Positions 1 through 11,754 of a stretch of DNA of 64,000 nucleotides are shown here, one piece after another. The translations under genes were made by a program, and so were the position numbers. This DNA is from Athripsodes cinereus. Taxonomy: Eukaryota; Arthropoda; Insecta; Trichoptera; Leptoceridae. Location: positions 21,843,384-21,907,383 of the forward strand of contig OX388317.1 in NCBI GenBank assembly GCA_947579605.1, read 5' to 3'. How positions within the stretch are numbered: the first letter of the stretch is position 1; every line of letters begins with the position of its first letter. The notes under the pieces are model-generated. The model made no database searches. It was not told the DNA's origin and worked only from the letters and a program-made list of their open reading frames with translations.

Positions 1-496
1 CTGCCATTAATTGATATGCGCGTACGCCAAGTTTTTTTTGCCAATTTGTTGAATTACAAATACAACGTTTCCATTAGAGTACTCCATGTTTGAGATTTAC
101 ACACATAATAATGATGATTGAACAAATGATACATGACGCCGTTTAATGATCCATGGCCATTTCAAGGGCGCTGTGATTTCTCCTGAATGGTAGCATTTTC
201 AATTTTGTCTGAAGGCAATCTATTCCAGGCAGATGACGCTGCGACTTTGTTTCTTCTTTCTGCAAATTTAGAGGTATTTGCCCTTTTGAGTTCAACGAGT
301 TTAAGAAGCTGAGCACAGCCTTCGCCACACATTTTCGTCAGCGGACCAGCTCAGTGGGTGGTGTGCTGCTTTGTGGACAGTGAGACACAGTTTAAACACC
401 AGTATCTCTAGGACTCTCAGTTAGTGTAGACTTCTTAGTAATGAAGTTATGTGGCAGCTCTTATTCTCTCTGTAAATGATCCGGAGGCAACATTAA

Positions 497-1443
497 CCCT
501 TAGCTGGAATCGGGGGTCAAAAATGACTCAAACGACACAATTCTAAGTAATAACTTTGAAGACTTAGGCCCTGCAATCTTGGGCGCTTACTCTCTCATAA
601 CGTCATGGGGTGCAGCTGGTGACGAACTTGCGTCGCTCTAATATTTCTAGAAGTGGAGGTATGTACACATGTGGGGTCAAAAATGACCCCCGAGTCCGGG
701 AATGGTTGTATTTTTGTTACGTTTTTTGGAAGGCGTGAAAGCCAGAAAAGCGTCTAAAGAGAACTAAATATATAAAAAAAAATTGGCATCGAATTAGTCA
801 TGCCTTTTGTACAAAACAACATAATTTTTTTTGTTAGACCAAAAAACAAGAATGGTATTTTTTTTTAAGAACATCAAGTAGAAGAAGACGTAGCTACTAA
901 TGCCACTCAAACAAACAACCGTAAGAGAGTAAGGTGTTATTTATGTCATCGTAAAAAGGACCTGAAAGGTTCCCTAAAGTGTAGCAAGTGCTTACTTTTT
1001 ATATATAAAAAACAAAGTGCCAAAAATATCACATGTACCTACCAAATGTTAGACTTATAAGAGGAGTTTTGTTTTAGGTTGTTTTTTTTTGTTTGAGTTG
1101 ATCTCAAGAGAAGTTCCTGTTTTTTTGTTAAATGTTCATATAAGAAAGCGATAAAAGTAAATGTTTTTATGTTATTTTTATTTATTTAATGAATAAAAGC
1201 TCCTGTAGTTGATACTGTCAAAATAATTAGACAGAAGTTGATTTTGCTAAAAACTATATAGTTTATGGTCAAATGTGTAATAAAAATTGTTAATAGTTTA
1301 GTTAATAAGTTGTTAAATAATAAATTAAACGAAAAATTAAAAATATGTTGATGGTGTGAATATGATACCTAACAACTCTGTTGGGGTCATTTTTGACCCC
1401 CGATTCCAGTTACGTTGCCTAAAATAGCGATTCCTGCTAAGGG
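497..1443 (+). mobile_element. piggyBac-like element, internally deleted
   Basis: The ends CCCTTAGCTGGAATCG and its near-reverse complement (…CTGCTAAGGG) are flanked by TTAA on both sides (493-496 and 1444-1447), the piggyBac hallmark. Subterminal inverted motifs containing GGGGTCAAAAATGAC recur near both ends and once more inside (about 675-692). The sister hAT copy at 13456-13459 holds a single TTAA at the equivalent point and acts as a natural empty site. About 950 bp remain, far too short for a full transposase; only the C-terminal coding end is preserved. Confidence 0.92.
869..1060 (+). pseudogene. piggyBac transposase C-terminal cysteine-rich domain remnant
   Basis: An open stretch of about 63 codons ends in TAA at 1058-1060. 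It contains a run of CxxC pairs (RCYLCHRKKDLKGSLKCSKC, later an isolated Cys near the end), the arrangement of the RING/PHD-like cysteine-rich domain that closes piggyBac transposases and binds the transposon ends. A short basic stretch (NNRKRVR) precedes it. The upstream catalytic DDD core is absent and an in-frame stop lies just before residue 1, so this is a leftover, not a gene. The family assignment rests on the Cys pattern together with the TTAA ends. Confidence 0.8.
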
Positions 1444-2345
1444 TTAAAAACCACCTGAAGACGATAAGGAAGAGTCTGGAGCAGTCCTGTATATAATATA
1501 ATGTTACAGTAGTCCATACGATTTCAGATTTGGATTATCCATTCTGATTTATTTTGCAGCCCAAGTCAGGAATTCTCTTACCTGCTTGATGATACTCAAT
1601 CCATTTATGACAATTTTCGGCTTATCTCTTCTAACAACCGTACATTTTGTCATGACTTAATTATTTTTTTTTCTATTTCGACAGTTCTTCCTAAGGCTCA
1701 TCCTCATTGTCTGCAAGCAATGCTATATCGAATCATGTCAACCCTTTCTCCATTTATGTATACTCTTGTCCAGTTTTTCATTAATCAATGGCATTCATCA
1801 ATTGTCTGCAAGCAATGCTATATCGAATCATGTCAACCCTTTCTCCATTTATGTATACTTTTGTCCAGTTTTTAATTTCTTTTTCATTCATCAATGGTTT
1901 AAATACTAAATTCTTTTGTCTTACACCTTGTTCGACTATTTGTAAAAAGTATTTTTAAAAGGTATTTTAAAAAGTATTTTGAAAATACGTATTTTGTATT
2001 TTGTATTTAAATACCATTTTGAAAAAGTATTTAGTATTTTGTATTTGAAATACAAAAATTCAAAAGTATTTGTATTTTGTATTTAAATACTTTTTTGAAA
2101 GTATTTTGCACATCTCTGATAATTACATTTGATTTTTACATGGTTGTTATTGAAAATTTCTGTCTAAGAGGATTGTGGGTGATTGCTATCAACTATATAG
2201 TATATCAATATATTCTTAAAATGACCATGTTTTGCTTTGAAAAAATCTAAAACCATTTGCTTATTTATGAACATCACAAAACATAAAATGTTCTCAACGT
2301 AAGTTAATTAATATGTTATCAAAAAGAGTATAAGTCATAAACTTA

Positions 2346-2501
2346 TGTTTATAAGTTACTTTGGTCATTATTCATCGGTTTATAAGTTACTTTGGTCATC
2401 ATTCATCGGTTTATAAGTTACTTTGGTCTTTATTTGTCGGTTTATAAGTTACTTTGGTCATTATTCATCGGTTTATAAGTTACTTTAGTCATTATTCGCC
2501 G
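2346..2501. repeat. 31-bp minisatellite, five units
   Basis: The unit starts GTTTATAAGTTACTTTGG and ends ATTATTCATCG; five consecutive units differ by a few substitutions. It lies in sequence I take to be an intron or upstream flank of the AN1 zinc-finger gene. Confidence 0.9.
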
Positions 2502-3366
2502 TGGTGCAGTTTCCCTCTGACATACAGATAGGTATGTTGGATTTTGTTTTGTTTTTCTAATAAGTGTCTTAAAATTGAGTTTTTGTTAATTGGTTCCTTT
2601 TATATTAATAATTATTTTATATTAATAAAGTGTTTGTGCAAATATATTTTTGCATGCTCTAGTAGAACTGTTAATTTCAATATTATAATAATTATTGTTT
2701 AAACTCAATGCATTGTTGTTGGAAATTTTTTTGTAAATAGGCAAAAATAGGTATTTAGTTAAAAAAAAAGCTATTCTAATATGGTAATAAGCCATGGAAG
2801 AACAATGTTTTGCATATAAATCGTTTAAAATATGAAGTGACAGTTTGTAAATTGAAAGTATGAAAGAAAAAACATTGTTTCGTTGTACCTTGCTATTTTT
2901 GAACGTGTTTGTTTGAAAGTTTTACGGTTGGTAATGTTATTTTCCACTTTGGAACTAATGCCCATTATGATATAGGAGTGATCTTAATAGTTTACTCAAT
3001 CCATCATCAAAAAAATTGGTTGCCAGTATTATTTTATATACGAGTGCAAAGTTTAAGATTCATCAAAATATATGTAAATCAGTATTGGGTAAATAGTTGT
3101 AGTTTATGTATTACATACAGTCAAATAGAGACTCCAATGCTATACTTGACTTGGAGTTAAGTTATTGTCAATATTATTTTTTGTTGAAAGGGCAAATGAA
3201 ATAGTATGCACCACTGCTACAAATTAAGAATTAGAGAGAAGAGTTTTGAGTATATTTGTAGCATATGTAGGTAGATGCAATAGAGCAGTAATGCAATTGA
3301 GTAGTGATGTGATGCACTTCCATTACATTATGTGTATTACAGTTGTGACATTGTTTCTGTTGTCAG
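2502..3366. other. AT-rich stretch, probable intron of the AN1 gene
   Basis: No exon, RNA gene or recognisable repeat was seen here. The ORF-like stretch at 2909-3160 has no conserved motif or splice context. The stretch ends at a splice acceptor (TTTCTGTTGTCAG, ending 3366). Confidence 0.5.
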
Positions 3367-5442
3367 GAGCAAGATGCATTAAGTATAAAATCTTCAAACT
3401 CAACCATAATATGTGATTATAGTAACACGAAGTATGGTGGCAGTACAGAGAGTACAAACCATTCCTATTCCTATACCTACCAAGATGCTGTTCCACAAGA
3501 TATGGAGAGCACTACTAGTCAACAAAAAGATGTAACTCACTCTGATTAACTAACATAACATCATTCTATTAACTCATGTAACTCGTTGACTGCCTTTACA
3601 TCATACATTAAAAATATCTTATCCAGTAAAGCTGACTTGAAATTTATTGGGTAGTGGTTTTATTACCTACAGAAACAGTTCAAACTTTGTATTAAATTCT
3701 AAATAATCTCACTGCTGCAAATCATCATAATATTTATTGTGTCTTAATTGTTTTACAAATTTGTTGTTGTTGGTGATATGCAAGAAGATTAGATGAATAA
3801 ATAAACAAAGTGAAAACATGTTGATGTAGTAGATTTATGGTTTACCATAAGAAATTAACAATTTTCAATAGAAAAAACACTGAAGTTTTTTTTAATTCAA
3901 AATACATTGATTTGAAATCCTGAATAGAGTTCCAGTATTTTGTTAGATTAACTGGAAAACTCTGATTGGGCTTAGTGGCATTGAACGAGTTAATTATTCT
4001 ATTAACTGATACTGTTGCTGTATTAACTTGAGTGAGATGCCATGAAGTTATGTAATCACTGAAATATTTTCCAGAAGTTGCTGGAGGACAGAGACACTCC
4101 AGAAGATAGAGAAGGAAATACAAGCGGGTCAGCCTCTTCGGGTGAACAGGAGGATGTAGACGCACAAGACAAGGATCCTGCCAAGGATAAAAAGAAGAAA
4201 AATCGCTGTGCTGTTTGTCGCAAGAAAGTTGGCCTTACTGGTGAGGGCACATTAAGAGTTTTAATTTTTTTAAATTCAAAATTTCCTTCACTGTCGAATA
4301 CTGAGAATGTGTTCCAATCACGCCATCAAATTCCAACAAAATTTGAATTGGGGAAATTTTAAAATACACATTTTAGCACATGAAGATAATATGTAATGCT
4401 TTTATTGGTGATGATATTTTTTAATACGTTTGCTCTATATTTGATGTTGAAGGACATTGTATCGTAATTGGTTTTTGCACAACTAGGCTTAGACCCAGTT
4501 ATGCTTGGGGAATAATTATCATATTGGCAAATATCATATTGTAGAATTCTATCAAGGAACATAATTTCAATATTTGAATCTGTTTTTGACGGTTTGCTAT
4601 CATCATATTAAAATGTTTTACCAATTTTTCCTACATGCACACAGTAATATAGTGTTTAAAGTAAGAAGTTTTATTTTTAATCTATTCCGTTATTCCATAA
4701 CTTTGTTTTCAATAAATATAACTAAGATGATGCAGTGTTGTGACTTGTACTTCATTTCACAGCGTTATTATTATTGAAAATATATTACCCTCTACTGGGA
4801 CCATTACATCTTTTGGCCAATGCAGTCCCACAGAAATCAATTTAAAACAAGATATTTCACATATTGGTATATTAATTGTTGAATATCGTATCTCTCTATA
4901 AGTATATCATAGCGCCTTTGTGATAAACTCGCCCTCTGTATATTGATTGTATTTAATTTGAATGTTTACCTTTTATGTAATTGTTTTTTATCAGTGTACA
5001 GTAAAGAATGAATAAATAAATAAATAACATCAATTTTCCATGCATCGGCGTTGGATTCAATTGAAATTAATTCTAAGCATTTAGGATAAAAATGAATATA
5101 TACAGAATTATTGTATCACCTATGTGTGTGTGTAATTTTAATATTATAATACTTTTATTACATTACAAATATAATACTTCCTACTGGATGAACATCTTAC
5201 TTGTAAGTTTGATTGCTGTCAAATGATAATGTTGTATATAACATGTAAGTTTGTAAGTTCTGTTGACTTATATAAATGTGTGTATTGTTGCAGGATTTGA
5301 ATGCAGGTGTGGAGGTCTATTCTGTTCTGTACATCGATATTCTGATAAGCACGACTGTACGTTTGACTACCGGGAGCTGGGAGCGCAGGAGATACGTCGC
5401 AATAATCCAGTAGTTGTTGGAGAGAAAATACAAAAGATATAA
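3367..5442 (+). CDS. Zfand6: AN1-type zinc finger protein, ZFAND5/6 family, last three exons
   Basis: Three coding exons splice in frame: 3367-3531 (acceptor TTGTCAG, donor GTAACT), 4075-4240 (acceptor TTTTCCAG, donor GTGAGG, phase 1) and 5294-5442 (acceptor TTGTTGCAG, stop TAA). The first is Ser/Thr/Asn-rich linker. The second is acidic, ends [20 protein letters not shown], and starts the AN1 finger; the third completes it. The zinc ligands fit C-x2-C-x10-C-x-C-x4-C-x2-H-x5-H-x-C exactly. The C-terminus [12 protein letters not shown] is the signature end of ZFAND5/ZFAND6. In the family, an N-terminal A20 finger binds ubiquitin and the AN1 finger links stress signalling to the proteasome, in the cytosol. 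No A20 exon is visible in the window, so the 5' exons should lie to the left. The intron at 4241-5293 carries a retrotransposon tail. Confidence 0.93.
4905..5026 (+). repeat. non-LTR 3' tail module in AN1 intron
   Basis: It carries the shared motif GATAAACTCGCCCTCTGTAT, followed by a degenerate middle, AGTGTACAGTAAAGAATG and an (AATA)n tail. It belongs to the tail family also found at 8768, 25881, 32007 and 57813 and, on the minus strand, at 22180, 22930, 49420, 52795 and 59203. The stem-loop is eroded in this copy. Confidence 0.75.
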
Positions 5443-6368
5443 AATAATTAAATATAGTGCATCATGTGCTTTAGTGCAAGTTACCCGGGAAGGACGCTAG
5501 TGAGTGCGCGCGTGTGTGGATATATCACGGGTCTAGACTATTATACATACATATTATGTTACACCGTACATACATACACACATTATATAAATATATATAA
5601 ATTATATAATATCTATGGTACATGTATAATATTAGCCTCACTTGGCTGGCTGATTATTTTACTTTAATCTTTAATAATCTCAGAGAGAAATGTTTGTGCG
5701 TCAGCGGGTGGGCAGGTCACTCCTCCGTTGCACTTTTTTTAGTTTGATTGCTTTGGTTTTGTTCCTTGTTATTATTGTTATTTAGGTATATTGTTTTGTG
5801 ATATGAGTCCCTGTTACGCTCCACGTGCAAGGACTCGCAATCTTTTGACAATGATTCATCTTGATTGTTTTGCTTTGATTATGGTACAGTAACCCAGGCG
5901 GTCTCCCATAGGAATGACCCCCTCAGCGTGTGGGACGGGATTATATTACTTAACACGCGACACACGCTTGGGATTATACGCTGCCGCTGAAACATTTCTC
6001 TGTGTTATATAAATATTTTCATTAATAAATTCAGGTGTTTACGTCTAGAGGTAACAAGTAATAATCATTTTAAATTATGTCTTTTGGCTTTATATTGGAG
6101 TGCGGTGCGATGAGAGAATGTTTACTTGCGGTTTACTCGAGAAACAATAGTTATATGTACATACATTTATGTAATAGGAGTATATCGCTCTATAGAGACT
6201 GCTAATGTAATTGGTGGGAGTGTTGTTGGGTGATGCCTCTTGTTACTTCTTATGCTCACTCTATGGCGAGTGTCAGGTGTGCTGCTCTGCAAAGACACGT
6301 CACCACACGTATCAATCAATACTGTATTGTAGTGTAATATATCCTATTCATATAGTATATTATCTGTC

Positions 6369-6410
6369 ATACGTGTGTGTGTGTGTGTGTGTATGTGTGT
6401 GTGAGTGTGT
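6369..6410. repeat. (GT)n microsatellite
   Basis: A nearly pure GT run with a few interruptions; further GT-rich patches follow to about 6490. Confidence 0.9.
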
Positions 6411-6910
6411 GGTGTGTACAGTGACACTGTCAGTGCAGTGTGTAGAGTTGAGAGGGACTGTACTGTATACTGTGTGTGTGTCTGTGTGCGTGTTATATAC
6501 ATATATATGTTGTGGCAAGTGTTGTTCATCATGTTATTCCTACTTATAATCGTTAATATTGTACACTACTACGATATCTACTGTCCTCTGCTCATCACTT
6601 CAATCACTACACCAACAAATATATAAACAAAAACTTATCATCTCTATATGTAATCACCTCGTCACACCCACCTACATGCATAATATCTCTGACATATTGC
6701 GATTGTACCATTGTGTGCACTGCAAAGCAAGTGGCTTCACCATGCTCTGTATAGTTGATCTATGATCTTTTTGTTTGTCTATTACAAAGCCGTCCTTTTA
6801 CAAACTTAGATCATGTACCGTGCCTTTTTGTGCCGTGTGGATACACATTCTACAGTTGCAATACAATACAGTAGTCATTACATCTCCACACCACCATAGT
6901 ATATGGTGTT

Positions 6911-7247
6911 CATAACCTTAGTGGATCAAGTCCACGAAATTTAAATCAAACATTTGAAGATAAAGCCAACGGATTATACTGCATTATTAGATCACATATA
7001 AGAATTGGCGCCATATGTGGCTCAAATTTTGACCTTAAGGCTACGTTTGTTTTGATATCAAATAAAATGATGCATTAAACATCTTTAATTCAGTTAAACT
7101 TATATTTGAGATATTTGGAGATAAATATATCAGATTATACTGCATTTTTAGATCACAATACATAGAATAAACTAACGGGTACAGAGTGAAAATCCATGAA
7201 TTACTCACTTTTAAGAGAAAGTGAATTTGATCCACTATGGTTCTGAA
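6911..7247. repeat. possible short inverted-repeat element
   Basis: The ends TTCATAACCTTAGTGGATCA and TGATCCACTATGGTTCTGAA are imperfect inverses about 20 bp long. Inside, a segment of about 60 bp with GGATTATACTGCATT is repeated in direct orientation. No clear target-site duplication was found, so a MITE is only a guess. Confidence 0.35.
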
Positions 7248-8012
7248 TGCATCATAATTACAGATATAGAGGTTGTCTAGGGGTGTGTGTGCAATATACA
7301 TATATGTGCTGCTACACTGTTCTTGTGATGGTGTGACTGAATAATATTATCTGATGTGTTATGGTGTGGTGTGTGTGAGTGTCTCTGTGTTGAGCATGAG
7401 TCAATTATTATGGAAACATCCCAAAGGATAACTTGAGAGTTGTGTCATTATATATATATAAATATATTCAGCTACCACTGTTGCATGAATAATAATAATA
7501 CAATAATAAAATATATGTATATTAATATAAAATGCAGGTAGTGTGTGTGTGTGTGGATGATAATGTTTCCTATTTCCCAAATCATTTTGGTAGAGTTGCT
7601 GGTCTAGGTATCTTTATTATGAAATTGTATTGATTTGTTCCATTGTGTAATGTGTACTTGGTGTAATTCAGAAGACTGTAACCCTAACTGTAGATCTTCT
7701 CTCTGTTGTATCTCTTGTAATTAATTGACCCCTGCATACGACATACATACATGTTGTTATTATTATACTTACATAATATATAAACATACTATAACCTTAC
7801 TTTATTGTAAGATTCTAATGCAGCCAATCCTCCATTAAAAAAAGTTATGGCTCTGTATTGTGAATTACACTTTAGGCTTAATATTTGTTATTATAAACAA
7901 AGGTAATAATGTTTATTTTCAAATCTTTATAATATAACAATATATCTATATTTGTATAAAATAAATCACTTATTAGTGTCTGTACAAAGGTAAAGTGATA
8001 GTGTGCTTATTA

Positions 8013-8038
8013 TTACTACTACTACTACTACTACTACA
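8013..8038. repeat. (TAC)n microsatellite
   Basis: About eight TAC/ACT repeats in a row. Confidence 0.85.
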
Positions 8039-8193
8039 ATAATAGTACGTACATACAATACTATATAATTTCGTGTCATGTTATGTTGTGTACTGTACTG
8101 TACTGTACTATTTATCCTATCACCGTGTATATGCCATTGGATATAGTCAGGTCTCAGTAAGTGGAAGTGTCACACCCAAGTACAAATGTATCA

Positions 8194-8736
8194 GTCGCCG
8201 CCCGATAATTTAATAAACTAGTCAACTGAATGGCTATGCGATTAGTAAAACACCGGCATTAGATAGAATGACTAGTCGGATTGTTTAACGGGATTTTTAA
8301 CAATCCGGCTGGGCAATGTTAAGTTGTTTTGTTAAATGTCAACATCAAAGTTTGATAGGATGATTAAATGAGTTTGGTAAATAAGTTTAACTTGTAGATT
8401 TACTTGAAATATACACATAACATCTGTATACATGTACCTTTTTTTGGTCTAATTTTATTTTGAAAACGGTTTAATCACTTGAGGAACAACATTGAATCTT
8501 GATGCCATCTTTAATAATAATTGCTAGCGCCACAACAACGGCAGAAAGCTAAACTAAATTTTAATAATTTGTCTTTTGAGACAGCCATTACATTCTTGCT
8601 GATTTTTAAGCTGAAACATCTAACGTAATACTGCTATTTTGTGATTTTAACAAAACTTCTAGGCATTCAATTCAGTGCCGGTGTTTTATTTAATAGCTTG
8701 CCATTTAGTTACTGGCTTAACTATAAAGGCGGCGAC
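8194..8736. mobile_element. MITE-like element with long imperfect terminal inverted repeats
   Basis: The left end GTCGCCGCC is mirrored by GGCGGCGAC at the right. Inverted similarity continues for about 80 bp and includes TAAAACACCGGCA at 8247 against TGCCGGTGTTTTA on the right. There is no ORF, and I could not define the target-site duplication or superfamily. Confidence 0.6.
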
Positions 8737-8767
8737 ATATCCAATATAATGAAACATCTAACACAAT

Positions 8768-8900
8768 TGGGTTAGTTGGAAAAGATTGTGGTTTTGTAAT
8801 AAATTCGCCCTCTGCATATTGATTGTATTTAGTACCAATGAATTTCTTTTTAAAATTGTTTGTATTGTGATCAATGTACAGTAAAGAATGAATAAATAAA
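8768..8900 (+). repeat. non-LTR 3' tail module
   Basis: It begins GGGTTAGTTGGAAAAGATTG and continues with the ATTCGCCCTCTG core, CAATGTACAGTAAAGAATG and an (AATA)n end. It directly follows the MITE at 8194-8736. The hairpin stem is degraded (GATTGTG against TGTAATA). Confidence 0.75.
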
Positions 8901-9469
8901 TTGATGGTTTGGGACACTTTTTTATAACTTACTTACTGCCTTTCTACTTACCACCCACATATGCATACAACATATACACACATGTATTGTTTTATTTTGT
9001 GGATAAATTATGCTAGATGTATATATTATTATTATTATATTTTATGTCATTTTAGTTCATTTTGTTTTGACTTATAATTATTTTGATTTATTAATAAACA
9101 TTAAAAATTTATATAATTGGAAACTGTTTCATTTTAAAATTACATGATTCATAACTTTATGTACATTCCTGGGTGGAACATTATTTTTTCTTGTTAGCTT
9201 TTCCCCTAACTTCTTTTTGGAGACACAGAGGAATAAATAAATTTCCATTTCTATTGCTTTAGTTTGCATTGATGGTATTAGTTTGAATTATTTGTCTGGA
9301 AGTTGTTGGTAAATACTTCTGTAATAAGATTCCGTTTAACTTGTAGTTTGAATATTTTTTTTCGCGGACAATATTCAAAATCAATTAAAACAAATGTGAA
9401 TGAAACCCTTGATCTAAAATAAAACCTTAATGTTTTAAAATAGTTGAAAGAATGAAAATTGTGTATACA

Positions 9470-10022
9470 ATGATAATCTTCTCCCATCCCAACTTATTGC
9501 CGCTGAAGGCTGTTGGGGTTGGCTCTTCTCGTTCTGAGATTATTTGTCTTTCTGTTAGCTATGTCATCTTCATTCAGGCCATTTCTCCACAGGATTCTAT
9601 TACATTGTGTCATCAGGTATTCTTTGGTCTTCCTCTTGATGGATGTGGAGGGAGATTTATTAACATGACTTTGTTAACAATGTGTTCCGTGTTCTCTGCC
9701 ATACGTGTAGTGTTGTGGAATTCTCAAGAAATTATTTTTGAGATCTCAAGAAATTCTCAAGAATTTATTTTTCGAGATAATTTCTCGAAGTGGAGAATTT
9801 TTGGAGAATCCTGGTGTATTTTATATTTTTTATTAATCATTTTTACAATGATCAATAAAAAATACCACTATGAAAAATTACGGAGAGAAATTTCTCTTCA
9901 ATCAGAGGAGAAATTTCTTGTTCTCGAGAAATTTCTTTGGAGAATTTTCTCTACTCACATCACTACATACATGCCCATACCATCTTAGTTGCCTCTCTTC
10001 TAGCTTGCTATTTATGTCAGTA
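9470..10022 (-). pseudogene. RTE-type reverse transcriptase C-terminal relic, split by a hAT MITE
   Basis: Read on the minus strand, the segment to the right of the MITE gives a match to the post-RT motif (EERQLRWYGH). The segment to its left continues with AENTEHIVNKVMLINLPPHP and SRGRPKNT, then several stops. This is the familiar pattern 'E.qLrWyGHv … GRPkktW' near the C-terminus of RTE-like ORFs. Stops and missing 5' sequence make it a relic. The interruption coincides with the 8-bp duplication of the MITE at 9708-9965. Confidence 0.65.
9708..9965. mobile_element. hAT-type MITE built of TTCTCGAGAAATT-like motifs
   Basis: The termini TAGTGTTGTGGAATTCTC and (right end reversed) TAGTGATGTGAGTAGAGAA are flanked by CATACGTG (9700-9707) and CATACATG (9966-9973), an 8-bp duplication with one transition. 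Inside are repeated AATTTCTC/GAGAAATT motifs, the same style as the AAATAC stacks of the larger hAT elements here. The open reading frame running through it (9452-9988) is an artefact of the insertion. Confidence 0.75.
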
Positions 10023-10489
10023 ACACCCCATGCTACCGCAATGTGTTAACAATGATGATGTCTTTGTAAATAATGTTTTCTGCAAATAGATAAAATGTTA
10101 TTACAATTTTTAATCAAATACATGACACTTATCCTAAATCTTTTCTCAGTACAAGGAGCATGTTAGACAAGGTCATATGTTAACAACTTCGATGCCAACT
10201 CCACGCATGTACAGGGTGAGGTGTGCAATCGTGGTGCTGACTCTGCATATGTGTGGAATTTGATTATAAGACTTGAATGATTTATTATAACGTTGGCGTT
10301 TGTGCCGGCTTTGGAATAACTTCTAAACTGAAGCTAATGATAACATCATAAAACAAATATTTCTGAATAAAAACATTAAAGTACTAAACAAGCAATAAGC
10401 ACAAAAACACAAAACCAAAAAATAACTGAAACCTTCACGGACAAAGACCCCAGCAATATCATTGATTACTTGAAATTTCATATTTTGTC

Positions 10490-10965
10490 AATGCCTGGGC
10501 CTTTGGAACCCTAGTGGGCAAATGAATAGCGCTTTCTTTGTCAAATTATCTCTAGACATTCTCACAACATGACCCAACCTGGACCATGGTCTCTTGTGTT
10601 TTACAGAGAGTAGATTTTACTGAATGCACTGGCGCACAATATCATTTGTGAAATAAGACACTTATTTTCAAATCTTAATAACTTTCGCTCTTGAGCCTTG
10701 GTTAGGTACCAAGATTCACAGCCATATAGAAGGATCGGGATAATACAGGTATAGAGCAAATGGCGTCTTGTCCTGGTGCAGAGTACAGACTTCCTACAAA
10801 TTCTCCAAGCCCTGCTAGCAGCTTATCTGCAGATTGGCAATTCCAATTGGAGATAATCTGGCGTTATGGATGTTCCCAGGGATTTAAACTTATTGATCTT
10901 CGCTATAGATGTACTCGGTCCTACCAGCATTGAATCTATGGCCAAGGTGTAATGAATTCTGATAT
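10490..10965 (-). pseudogene. reverse transcriptase relic (palm/thumb region)
   Basis: On the minus strand one frame reads LYTCIIPILLYGCESWYLTK followed by AQERKLLRFENKCL. This corresponds to the 'LLYGcEtWtLtk…rrl..fe.kcLr' block just after the RT palm in RTE/CR1-like elements. Stops and frame changes surround it. It could be part of the same old insertion as the relic at 9470-10022. Confidence 0.65.
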
Positions 10966-11084
10966 AGAGACTTAACATTGTCTATCATGGTACAAAGTTT
11001 TTAGGGCCTCCAATTGTGTATGGGACTATAAGAATCTCTTGAGTATTTTAACTGTTTGGCTATCTTGAATTAATCTCATTCCCT

Positions 11085-11290
11085 GGGACAAAATCAGGCA
11101 CCCAGGACTGCTTATCACCATTGCAGAGGGTAGGACTGAATGCAGAAACGGTAAAGGCCGACCAAGAGACGCTTATATGGACCAACTGAAGAAGGACATA
11201 AACTGTGGCACCTACGTGGAACTGAAGAGACTGGCTGAAAATAGGGAGGAATGGAGAAGAAAATCCAATAGATTGTTACTCGTTATGTCT
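11085..11290 (+). pseudogene. RTE-type 3' coding fragment
   Basis: The segment encodes GRPRDAYMDQLKKDINCGTY and, further on, LKRLAENREEWRRKS, the extreme C-terminus of an RTE-like ORF. It is a close relative of the fragment at 51714-51988 (GRPRDAYMDQLKRDMNCGSY). It is 5'-truncated. Confidence 0.7.
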
Positions 11291-11754
11291 AACCTGGGAC
11301 AATTAATTTTAATAGAAAAATGTCTATCCTTTAGGTTTATTTGTTCAATAAATTTACTAGTGATAACTTTGTTGAATCTTTGTGAAATGGCAATAAAAAA
11401 AAAAGTGTATAAATTTCAATATATCACACCTTTGAATTTTTTTTCAGAAATGGCACACAAAAACTTACAAAGCTTTACAAAAGATGCCAGCATTAGATAT
11501 AGATTTCAAAAAAAAATCAACAGATGACGATAGTAGTTATAAATTTATATAGGTTTCAAAAGATGGCACTGTACAAAATTTTAGAACAAAATGTCTAGTA
11601 GTTGCAGCTTTCTTAATTTTCACGGCAATTGCTATAGCTTTATATAATTGTCAAGAGATGGCATTAAAAAAACCTTACACTGAATTTTCAGATTATTTGT
11701 TTAATATACAAATGAGAATTTTCAGAGTACTACTTTAGTGCTTTCAGTTTTCTT

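Larger units (their letters stand above)
1..2118 (-). mobile_element. hAT-type non-autonomous element, copy 1 (cut by window edge)
   Basis: This copy matches the complete copy at 12777-14140 in reverse orientation. Its terminus at 2109-2118 reads CACATCTCTG, preceded by stacks of AAATAC/GTATTT motifs, and is followed by the candidate 8-bp target site ATAATTAC (2119-2126). The other terminus lies left of the window; about 195 bp are missing compared with the complete copy. It is interrupted by the piggyBac-like element at 497-1443. A segment of about 70 bp is duplicated inside it (about 1709-1781 and 1800-1872); the same duplication exists in copy 2, so it predates both insertions. No transposase is visible. 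Confidence 0.85.
5443..8193 (+). other. 3' UTR and downstream flank of the AN1 gene
   Basis: No further coding exon was seen after the stop at 5440-5442. Several AATAAA hexamers occur (for example near 6022 and 7961), so the UTR end cannot be fixed from sequence. The stretch is rich in TA/GT runs and holds microsatellites. ORFs here (5464-5667, 6211-6549, 6559-6765) are low-complexity and have no supporting features. Confidence 0.45.

Noticed and set aside
2909..3160. 83-codon ORF upstream of the AN1 exons
   Set aside because: It is AT-rich, lacks any A20-finger cysteine pattern and has no splice context; probably intronic.
6211..6549. 112-codon Cys/Val-rich ORF
   Set aside because: It is largely translation of a GT microsatellite and low-complexity sequence, with no conserved motif.
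9452..9988. 178-codon ORF on the plus strand
   Set aside because: It runs antisense through an RTE relic and across a hAT MITE with clear target duplications; the ORF exists only because of the insertion.
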